From contig NZ_GL732463.1 in the NCBI RefSeq assembly GCF_000187585.1, positions 330,981 through 394,980 on the forward strand: a DNA stretch of 64,000 bases, written 5' to 3'. Below, piece after piece: positions 58,048 to 64,000 of this stretch. Position numbers and translations under genes: made by a program. The notes under the pieces were generated by a model. That model was not told where the DNA came from and made no database searches. It was given only the letters and a program-made list of their open reading frames with translations. This stretch comes from Streptococcus peroris ATCC 700780. Lineage in GTDB: Bacteria; Bacillota; Bacilli; Lactobacillales; Streptococcaceae. Position 1 is the first letter of the stretch, and each line of letters starts with the position of its first letter.

Positions 58048-59001
58048 ATGAATTTCGAAAAAATTGAACAAGCATACACCTATTTACTAGAAAATGTCCA
58101 AATCATTCAAAATGATTTGGCGACAAGCTTTTATGATGCCTTAGTTGAACAAAATGGGATTTATCTAGATGGTCAAACCAATCTGGAGCAAGTTAAGAAA
58201 AACAACCAGGCCTTAAAACGTTTGGCACTTCGAAAAGAAGAGTGGCTAAGGGCCTATCAATTTTTGTTAATGAAGGCTGCTCAAACGGAGCCACTACAAG
58301 CCAATCACCAGTTCACACCAGATGTGATTGGTCACTTGATGATTTTTATCATTGAACAACTTTTCCCTGCTGAAAATCTGAGCATATTGGAATTGGGATC
58401 TGGGATGGGAATTCTGGGAGCTAGCTTCTTGACATCTATGAACAAAAAGGTAAACTATCTCGGGATAGAACTTGATGACCTCTTGATTGATCTGGCAGCA
58501 AGCATGGCTGAAGTTATGGACCTACAAATGGGCTTTGTCCAAGGTGATGCGGTGCGACCACAAGTATTAAAAGAAAGTGATATTATAGTTAGTGACTTAC
58601 CTGTTGGTTACTATCCAGATGATCAGATAGCCTCACGATATCAAGTATCATCTAAGGACGAACATACTTATGCCCATCATCTGTTAATGGAACAATCACT
58701 CAAGTATCTTAAAACAGATGCTTATGCGATATTTTTAGCTCCAACAGATCTCCTGACAAGTCCTCAGAGTGAACTTTTGAAAACATGGCTGACTGAGCAA
58801 GCTCAACTAGTGGCAATCATAGCTTTGCCAGAGGATCTCTTTGCACAAGGAGCACATTCTAAGACTATTTTTGTTCTGAAAAAGAAAGCAGTAGAAGGTC
58901 TTGAACCATTTGTTTATCCACTTACCAGTCTTCGTGACCCTGAAATTTTGATGGAATTTAAGGAAAATTTTCAAAACTGGTGTCAGGAACATGAAATCTA
59001 A
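58048..59001 (+). CDS. YtxK-like SAM-dependent methyltransferase
   Basis: A 317-residue class I methyltransferase, N-terminal helical domain (about 1-100) followed by LELGSGMGILGASFL (SAM site, about 113-127) and SDLPVGYYP (about 182-190), in the position of the NPPY motif of N6-adenine methyltransferases. The protein family (YtxK in B. subtilis) lies next to ackA in many Firmicutes. It lacks a recognisable DNA target domain and a restriction partner. Function is not proven. Confidence 0.87.
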   Translation: MNFEKIEQAYTYLLENVQIIQNDLATSFYDALVEQNGIYLDGQTNLEQVKKNNQALKRLALRKEEWLRAYQFLLMKAAQTEPLQANHQFTPDVIGHLMIFIIEQLFPAENLSILELGSGMGILGASFLTSMNKKVNYLGIELDDLLIDLAASMAEVMDLQMGFVQGDAVRPQVLKESDIIVSDLPVGYYPDDQIASRYQVSSKDEHTYAHHLLMEQSLKYLKTDAYAIFLAPTDLLTSPQSELLKTWLTEQAQLVAIIALPEDLFAQGAHSKTIFVLKKKAVEGLEPFVYPLTSLRDPEILMEFKENFQNWCQEHEI

Positions 59002-59013
59002 TGTAAATTTTGA

Positions 59014-59036
59014 TATAATAGTTGAAAACGCTTAAA
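59014..59036 (+). promoter_or_regulatory. ackA promoter with overlapping cre-like site
   Basis: An extended -10 (TGaTATAAT; -10 box 59014-59019) is followed at 59023-59036 by TGAAAACGCTTAAA. This fits the cre consensus TGWAARCGYTWNCW except at one position (A for C). The CcpA site would lie just at the start of transcription, suggesting repression rather than the upstream activation known for B. subtilis ackA. Confidence 0.6.
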
Positions 59037-59048
59037 AGGGGAAACATT

Positions 59049-60239
59049 ATGACAAAAACCATTGCAATTAACGCTGGAAGCTCAAGTTTGAAATGGCAAC
59101 TCTACCAAATGCCAGAAGAAAAAGTTTTGGCAAAAGGGTTGATTGAGCGAATTGGATTGAAGGATTCTATTTCCACAGTTAAATTTGATGGTCGTTCAGA
59201 ACAACAAGTCCTCGACATTGACAACCATACTTTGGCAGTTAAAATTTTGCTTGATGACTTGATTCGTTTTGATATTATTAAATCTTATGATGAAATTACT
59301 GGTGTTGGACACCGTGTCGTTGCTGGTGGAGAGTACTTCAAAGAGTCTACAGTCGTTGAAGGCGATGTAATTGAAAAAGTTGAAGAGTTAGGCCTTCTTG
59401 CTCCATTGCACAACCCTGCAAATGCTGCGGGTATTCGTGCCTTCAAGGAATTATTGCCAGATATTACGAGTGTCGTTGTTTTTGATACTTCCTTCCATAC
59501 AAGTATGCCAGAGAAAGCTTATCGCTACCCTCTACCTACAAAATATTACACAGAAAACAAGGTTCGTAAGTACGGAGCCCATGGAACTAGCCATCAGTAT
59601 GTTGCTCAAGAAGCAGCCAAGGTTTTGGGTCGTCCACTTGAAGAGTTGAAGTTAATTACCTGCCACATTGGTAACGGTGCTTCTATTACTGCTGTTAAGG
59701 GTGGAAAATCTGTTGATACCTCAATGGGATTCACTCCGCTTGGTGGTGTAATGATGGGAACTCGTACAGGAGATATTGACCCAGCTATCATTCCTTATTT
59801 AATGCAATATACAGAGGACTTTAACAAGCCTGAGGATATCAGTCGTATTCTCAACCGTGAGTCAGGATTGATGGGTGTTTCAGGTAAGTCTAGTGATATG
59901 CGCGATGTGATTGCTGCTATGGAAGCAGGGGATCATGATGCTACCTTGGCTTATGAAATGTATGTTGATCGTATCCAAAAACACATCGGACAATACTTGG
60001 CTGTTCTGAACGGAGCAGATGCTATTATTTTCACAGCGGGTATCGGTGAAAATTCTGTTCATGTACGTGATGCTGTCATTTCAGGGATTTCTTGGTTTGG
60101 TTGCGATGTAGATCCAGAGAAAAATGTATTTGGTGCAACTGGAGATATTTCGACAGATGCAGCAAGTGTTCGAGTACTTGTAATTCCAACAGACGAGGAA
60201 TTGGTCATTGCGCGTGACGTTGAACGTTTGAAAAAATAA
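59049..60239 (+). CDS. ackA: Acetate kinase
   Basis: AckA, 396 residues, makes ATP from acetyl phosphate. Motifs in order: [15 protein letters not shown] (about 4-18), [23 protein letters not shown] (catalytic Asp), [20 protein letters not shown] (about 206-217) and [13 protein letters not shown] (about 322-334). AAGGGGAAAC precedes the ATG at 59049. In streptococci it ends the pyruvate-acetyl phosphate route and also links to H2O2-producing pyruvate oxidase metabolism. Confidence 0.97.
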   Translation: MTKTIAINAGSSSLKWQLYQMPEEKVLAKGLIERIGLKDSISTVKFDGRSEQQVLDIDNHTLAVKILLDDLIRFDIIKSYDEITGVGHRVVAGGEYFKESTVVEGDVIEKVEELGLLAPLHNPANAAGIRAFKELLPDITSVVVFDTSFHTSMPEKAYRYPLPTKYYTENKVRKYGAHGTSHQYVAQEAAKVLGRPLEELKLITCHIGNGASITAVKGGKSVDTSMGFTPLGGVMMGTRTGDIDPAIIPYLMQYTEDFNKPEDISRILNRESGLMGVSGKSSDMRDVIAAMEAGDHDATLAYEMYVDRIQKHIGQYLAVLNGADAIIFTAGIGENSVHVRDAVISGISWFGCDVDPEKNVFGATGDISTDAASVRVLVIPTDEELVIARDVERLKK

Positions 60240-60245
60240 ACAATA

Positions 60246-60281
60246 AAAAAATCGACCTTCGCAAAAGAGAGGTCGTTTTTT
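60246..60281 (+). terminator. Terminator after ackA
   Basis: ATCGACCT, loop of 12, AGGTCGTTTTTT. It lies between the convergent ackA and birA genes. Confidence 0.8.
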
Positions 60282-60299
60282 CATGTTGTTCACAAGATT

Positions 60300-61235
60300 T
60301 TACCATTTAGTGAGAGAAATTTCACCACTATTGAGCCAGATGATATTTCCATCACTCAGTTGAACTTGAAGTTGGCCCTTGTCAGAGATGTCACAAGCTT
60401 TTCCTGTAAAAGTTTGGTGTTCTTGCACAAAGGAAACCTCTTTTCCTAAAACGATCGAGCGTTTTTTATAGAGATAGAGAAGTTCATCGGCTTCCGTTTC
60501 GTAAAAACATTTCCAGATTTCTGCGATGAGTTCATTTCGGGTGATGGGAGCAGGAGGAGTAAATAGACTTCCTGCTTTGTTTATCAACTCTTTTGGAAAA
60601 TCTGAAATGGAAAAGTTGATACCAACACCGATGATCACATCTGTCACCAGACCCGTCTCGACAGATGTTATAGCCTCTGTCAAGATACCAGCTATTTTCT
60701 TCTGATGGAGATAGATGTCGTTGACCCATTTGATATCCACATCAATCAAGCATAGATTTTTAATGGCTTTGTAGATTGCTCCTGCTGTTAAGAGTGTGTA
60801 AGCTGGCAATGCATCGTAAGGGAGATTGGGTTTGATATGAAGGGACATATAAATCCCCCCCTGCTCAGGGGAATAGTAAGGACGTTGAAAGCGGCCGTGC
60901 CCCATAGTTTGGCTGGTTGAGAGGTAGAGAGTATCCCCTTTGGCACCAACTTCCATGGCCTCCTTAGCATCACTCTGGGTTGATTTGGTGATCGGTTTAA
61001 ATTGAACTGAGATTGGGCTGTTGGCATCTATTTCTTGAGGTAAGATGAGATCTCCTTGGAGAAGTTTATACCCACGGTTTTTGATGCTGTCAATTTCTAA
61101 ACCTTCTTGCTGGAGTCGCTGAATAGCCTTCCAAATAGAGGTACGAGAGAGGTTTAATAGGTCACCGATTTTTTCTCCACTTACATAATCTGTTTCACTA
61201 GCTAATATTTTATAAACTTCTTGATAAGATTTCAT
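60300..61235 (-). CDS. birA: Biotin-protein ligase / biotin repressor BirA
   Basis: A 311-residue bifunctional protein. An N-terminal winged helix (EKIGDLLNLSRTSIWKAIQRLQQEG, about 20-44) is followed by the ligase domain: STSQTMGHGRFQRPYYSP (biotinyl-AMP loop, about 109-126), GGIYMSLHIKP, IKWVNDIYLHQKKIAGILTE (about 173-192) and a small SH3-like C-terminal domain. It attaches biotin to acetyl-CoA carboxylase and may repress biotin uptake genes. AAAGGGGCTACC gives the ribosome-binding site. Confidence 0.95.
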   Translation of the reverse strand: MKSYQEVYKILASETDYVSGEKIGDLLNLSRTSIWKAIQRLQQEGLEIDSIKNRGYKLLQGDLILPQEIDANSPISVQFKPITKSTQSDAKEAMEVGAKGDTLYLSTSQTMGHGRFQRPYYSPEQGGIYMSLHIKPNLPYDALPAYTLLTAGAIYKAIKNLCLIDVDIKWVNDIYLHQKKIAGILTEAITSVETGLVTDVIIGVGINFSISDFPKELINKAGSLFTPPAPITRNELIAEIWKCFYETEADELLYLYKKRSIVLGKEVSFVQEHQTFTGKACDISDKGQLQVQLSDGNIIWLNSGEISLTKW

Positions 61236-61450
61236 GGTAGCCCCTTTCTTGGGAAATTAATTTTATTGTACCATAATTTTATAAAAGTTTGACCGCTTAT
61301 AATGGGCGAATCCTGGTTTCCAATAAATTTTTACCAAGTTTTAGTCAAGTTGATGTGAATAAAGTGGTTTTCAAATTCTTCGAAAAATGGTAAAATGATA
61401 TAATAGTTTTATATATCTGGGTTTTAGATCTCAGAAAGAAAGGATCTGTT

Positions 61451-62641
61451 GTGAAATCAATAGGCATCATTGAAAAATTGAAAGGCTTGTCTAAGCAAGA
61501 GTTAATCTTGTTAGGTGTTATTTTAAGCATTTTCTTGCCTTTTTATATTTTCGTCATTATTTTTATCGCGTACTTAATAGGTCTTATATTTACTGGAGAA
61601 ATGAAGGGAATTTTAAAACGACTCTCTAATCATGCCGTGTTACTTTTATTTATTGGCTATAGTGGTGTCATCTCTCTTCTTGCACAAAATGTGATGGGGA
61701 TGGTTGCTACTTTAGGGATGTTCCTCTTTGCAATTTTCTTTTACTATTACCAGGCTCACCTAACCCCTCAATTTTTTAGATTGGTGTTACAAGCAATTCT
61801 ATCGCTTAGTGTGCTAGCATCGTTTTTCGCAGCTCTGGAACATTTTCAAATTGTAAAGAAATTTGATTACACCTTTTTATCACCTAAGATGCAGGTTTGG
61901 CATCAGAACCGAGCAGAAGTAGCTTTCTTTAACCCTAACTATTATGGGATTATCTGTTGTTTCTGTATCATGATTGGGTTTTACTTAATTAGTACGACTA
62001 GATTGACATGGTTGAGAATCTTCTCAGTGCTTGCAATCTTTGCTAATTTATTTGGACTGAACTTTACTCAAAATAGAACAGCTTTTCCAGCGATTATTTT
62101 TGGTGCGATTATTTATCTTTTCACAACCATTAAAAACTGGCGTGCTTTTTGGCTAAGTATTGGAGTTTTTGGTGTCGGTTTAGCTTTTCTCTTCTCGAGT
62201 GATTTGGGAGTTCGAATGGGAACGCTTGATTCATCTATGGAAGAACGAGTATCTATCTGGAATGCAGGAATGGCCTTATTCAAACAAAATCCCTTCTGGG
62301 GAGAGGGCCCACTAACGTACATGCATTCTTATCCTCGTATTTTTGCCCCTTATCATGAACATGCGCACAGTATCTATATTGATACGATATTGAGTTATGG
62401 CGTGGTAGGTACTGTATTGTTGGGGATTGCCTCTTCAAATCCAATACGTATGTTGATTGATATGAGTCAAGTACCAAGTAAACGACCGATCCTTGGACTT
62501 TATCTTTCATTTATAACAGTGGTCGCTGTGCATGGAATTTTTGACTTGGCCCTATTCTGGATTCAGTCAGCCTTCATCTTCCTTCTAGTGATGTGTAGTC
62601 TACCACTCAAACATAGTATGATTTCAGAACTTGTTGATTAA
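61451..62641 (+). CDS. O-antigen ligase / Wzy-like membrane protein
   Basis: A 396-residue membrane protein with about 11-12 helices, starting with GTG (AGAAAGGATCTGTT upstream). The family mark is a periplasmic-side loop (about 270-310): NPFWGEGPLTYMHSYPRIF and EHAHSIYIDTILSYGVVG, the usual H-x-S-Y/I-x-x-x-x-x-Y-G pattern. It may polymerise or ligate a surface glycan such as a teichoic acid chain; a streptococcal member is thought to take part in teichoic acid polymerisation, and I cannot tell from sequence which role applies. No other glycan genes are alongside. Confidence 0.82.
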   Translation: MKSIGIIEKLKGLSKQELILLGVILSIFLPFYIFVIIFIAYLIGLIFTGEMKGILKRLSNHAVLLLFIGYSGVISLLAQNVMGMVATLGMFLFAIFFYYYQAHLTPQFFRLVLQAILSLSVLASFFAALEHFQIVKKFDYTFLSPKMQVWHQNRAEVAFFNPNYYGIICCFCIMIGFYLISTTRLTWLRIFSVLAIFANLFGLNFTQNRTAFPAIIFGAIIYLFTTIKNWRAFWLSIGVFGVGLAFLFSSDLGVRMGTLDSSMEERVSIWNAGMALFKQNPFWGEGPLTYMHSYPRIFAPYHEHAHSIYIDTILSYGVVGTVLLGIASSNPIRMLIDMSQVPSKRPILGLYLSFITVVAVHGIFDLALFWIQSAFIFLLVMCSLPLKHSMISELVD

Positions 62642-62644
62642 CAA

Positions 62645-62680
62645 AAAGATAGTAGAAAATCTTATTTCTACTATCTTTTT
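62645..62680. terminator. Terminator between convergent genes
   Basis: AAAGATAGTAGAAA, loop ATCTTA, TTTCTACTATCTTTTT; a long perfect stem usable on both strands. Confidence 0.9.
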
Positions 62681-62693
62681 CTTTCACATGAGA

Positions 62694-63242
62694 TTATTGA
62701 ATAGCTTGAACCAAATCTTCAACTTGTTGTTTTAGAGAAGCAGCAACCTTGTCTTCGAGGACTAAATGGCCATCTGCCCAAGCAGAATCATTGATACGAG
62801 ATGCAGTAAATTCACCTACGATTTGTGTACGGATGAATGGCAAGAGGTCTTTGTATATTGCAAATAGTTGTTCGTGACCTGCATTTGCAACTGAAGATAC
62901 AGTAACAATTTTATCCTGAAGTGCAGATGGACCACGAGTTTCAGATAAATCAAGAGCGCGTGAAAGCCAGTCAAGTAAATTTTTCACTGTTCCAGGAATT
63001 GAGAAGTTGTAAACTGGAGAGAAAATCCAGATGGCATCAGCAGCCAGAACTGCCTCACGTGCAGATGCAACAGATGGAAGAGTTGGAACTTCAAGTTCTT
63101 GGTTAAAAAGTGGGATTGATGAGTAATCAAGGTAGCTTACCTCAGCTTTTCCTGCAAGAGATTTTTCGGCTTCTAGCGCCATTTGGTGGTTAAAAGACCC
63201 TTCACGAAGTGAGCCAATGATAAATAATACTTTTTTAGACAT
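62694..63242 (-). CDS. NADPH-dependent FMN reductase family protein
   Basis: A 182-residue flavodoxin-like protein. VLFIIGSLREGSFNHQMALE (about 5-24) is the FMN phosphate loop (GSxRxxSxN), and WIFSPVYNFSIPGTVKNLLDWLSRAL (about 72-97) the second flavin loop. It probably reduces quinones, azo compounds or chromate. TAAGGAGACTTCCT precedes the ATG. A promoter with an overlapping palindrome lies upstream, so it is likely inducible. Confidence 0.92.
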   Translation of the reverse strand: MSKKVLFIIGSLREGSFNHQMALEAEKSLAGKAEVSYLDYSSIPLFNQELEVPTLPSVASAREAVLAADAIWIFSPVYNFSIPGTVKNLLDWLSRALDLSETRGPSALQDKIVTVSSVANAGHEQLFAIYKDLLPFIRTQIVGEFTASRINDSAWADGHLVLEDKVAASLKQQVEDLVQAIQ

Positions 63243-63257
63243 AGGAAGTCTCCTTAA

Positions 63258-63299
63258 GATTTTCTGTTGTTATGATCTATGTTACAACAACAGAAAATC
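63258..63299. promoter_or_regulatory. Inverted repeat in the FMN reductase promoter
   Basis: GATTTTCTGTTGT (63258-63270) and ACAACAGAAAATC (63287-63299) are perfect 13-bp inverted repeats separated by 16 nt. On the - strand TTGCAA (-35, near 63302-63307) and TAACAT (-10, near 63279-63284) at 17 nt place one arm in the spacer and the other downstream of the -10. This is a strong candidate operator for a dimeric repressor of unknown identity. Confidence 0.7.
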
Positions 63300-63307
63300 A
63301 TTTGCAA

Positions 63308-63470
63308 GAAATTTGCTCAGATAATAAAAGTGATGCATTGGAAAATTTAAACTATGAATAGTAGATACAGAAAAACCTATTAATTAACAGTTGGAGCTTA
63401 TATTTTAAGGCCTGAAAGTAGGTTGAAACTCAAGAATCGACCCCTTAATTCACTTGTAATTCCCTAGGAT
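63308..63470. other. Intergenic stretch without recognised gene
   Basis: About 160 nt of AT-rich sequence between the FMN reductase promoter and the TseB-like gene. I see no ORF, tRNA, repeat or terminator that I can support. Confidence 0.5.
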
Positions 63471-63488
63471 AGATGGTAAAATAGACGA

Positions 63489-63975
63489 GTGAAAAAGAGA
63501 CAAAAAAAGAAAAAATTCCCTATTATTTCAGTACAGCATTGGTTTGACCCTGCTGGCTCTAGTTGTGACTTCTTCCTTTCTCTATTTGGTATGGCTTAGT
63601 ATGAAGCCTTATCAAACTGCAAAAGTCGAAGGGGAAAAACTTGCCAAGCAGTATGCCAATTTAGAAACAGTAAGTCAGGTTGATATCTTCAATGGCTTAG
63701 AGAGCTATTATAGTGTTCTTGGTCAAGATAAGAATCAGAAACCAGTTGCTGTTTTAATAGAGAAAAATAACAATAATATTTACGTATATCAATTAGGAAA
63801 AGGGACTTCTCAAGAAAAAGCTGAAGCGGTTGTCAGAGAAAAAGGAGCAACTGAGATTGACAAGATTACTTTTGGACGCTACGCTGACAAGCCCGTCTGG
63901 GAAATCAAGTCTGGAGGAGACTATTATCTAGTAGATTTTGAATCTGGTAGCCTAATCGAAAAGGAGAAGCTATGA
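63489..63975 (+). CDS. TseB/YpmB-like membrane protein, 5' end unclear or frameshifted
   Basis: From about 63490 one frame reads, without an ATG, into SIGLTLLALVVTSSFLYLVWL (membrane helix) and then KPYQTAKVEGEKLAKQYANL to SGSLIEKEKL, the DUF5590 domain of YpmB/TseB proteins, which interact with PBPs in B. subtilis. An in-frame stop (63490-63492) blocks earlier starts; TTG at 63544 has no ribosome-binding site and would cut into the helix. A GTG at 63489 begins VKKRQKKKK in another frame, shifted by one base at the A7 (63502-63508) or A6-A5 runs. So either a one-base deletion in the A tract or slippage connects the two. The aminotransferase gene starts 4 nt before its end. Confidence 0.6.
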
Positions 63976-64000
63976 AACTATCCAAACGTGTCTTAGAAAT
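63972..64000 (+). CDS. Aminotransferase, first codons only
   Basis: ATG at 63972 after AAAGGAGAAGC opens MKLSKRVLE, the start typical of streptococcal class I PLP-dependent (aspartate-type) aminotransferases. It overlaps the previous stop by 4 nt and runs off the window, so the assignment depends on nine residues. Confidence 0.5.

Noticed and set aside
58048..59001. Restriction-modification methyltransferase next to ackA
   Set aside because: YtxK-type gene is conserved beside ackA, has no specificity domain and no endonuclease partner.

Overview
The window is a chromosomal segment of a Mitis-group Streptococcus, close to S. mitis, S. oralis or S. pneumoniae. The evidence is gene content: clpL, luxS, pbp1A, recU, gpsB, rnpB, mapZ, gnd, ritR, a choline-binding protein gene, the mevalonate operon and liaFSR follow each other in an order I recall from pneumococcus. 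There is also a BOX-type repeat at 35773-35875, low-GC coding sequence and streptococcal promoter signals. The later blocks (nitroreductase-pepV, brnQ, pheST, pyrG, ackA) belong to the same core genome but, as far as I recall, are not contiguous with the earlier ones in pneumococcus. I cannot name the species from this window alone.

Layout. 1-4.4 kb: end of pflB, a CtsR-controlled clpL with a long structured leader, and luxS. 4.4-4.7 kb: a decayed IS3-family fragment and no capsule genes; in pneumococcus the dexB-cps-aliA block lies between luxS and pbp1A. 4.7-11.5 kb: cell-wall and division genes (pbp1A, recU, ypsA-like, gpsB, rnpB, a THUMP methyltransferase, mapZ). 11.6-13.7 kb: gnd and the orphan redox regulator ritR. 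13.8-17.3 kb is the most disturbed part: an intact choline-binding protein gene, an MFS exporter, a frameshifted and truncated LanC-like cyclase gene, an IS30-family end, and an IS5-type transposase start fused in frame to the 3' end of a second choline-binding protein gene.

17.4-23.6 kb: mevalonate pathway (mvaK1-mvaD-mvaK2-fni) and the LiaFSR envelope-stress system. 23.7-32.4 kb: tig, recD2, lepB, rnhC, zapA-like, cvpA-like, mutS2. 32.4-34.0 kb: a glycine riboswitch in front of an AGCS symporter. 34-37.6 kb: an AhpD-like protein, a TDT-family transporter, a BOX element, and a four-gene XRE/DUF3278 membrane-protein cluster. 37.7-46 kb: phosphoesterase, nitroreductase, pepV, UDG-like, rhodanese, brnQ, lipoprotein, pepA, HIT, LD-carboxypeptidase.

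46-64 kb: T-box-controlled pheS, pheT, an ABC-2 exporter pair, an aldo/keto reductase remnant, a TetR-ABC-FtsX operon with a clear operator, rpoE, pyrG with a GGGC-start attenuator, ytxK-like methyltransferase, ackA, birA, an O-antigen-ligase-like protein, an FMN reductase behind a palindrome, a TseB-like protein whose 5' end looks frameshifted, and the first codons of an aminotransferase.

The observations most worth checking are these. PBP1a carries Ala at position 371 beside the catalytic serine and RYDY at 574-577, both hallmarks of beta-lactam-resistant alleles. The 14.8-17.3 kb region is a scar of a lanthipeptide-type module and a hybrid transposase/choline-binding ORF. Capsule genes are absent from the luxS-pbp1A interval. 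I found no convincing wholly new defence or biosynthetic system; most of the window is conserved core genome.
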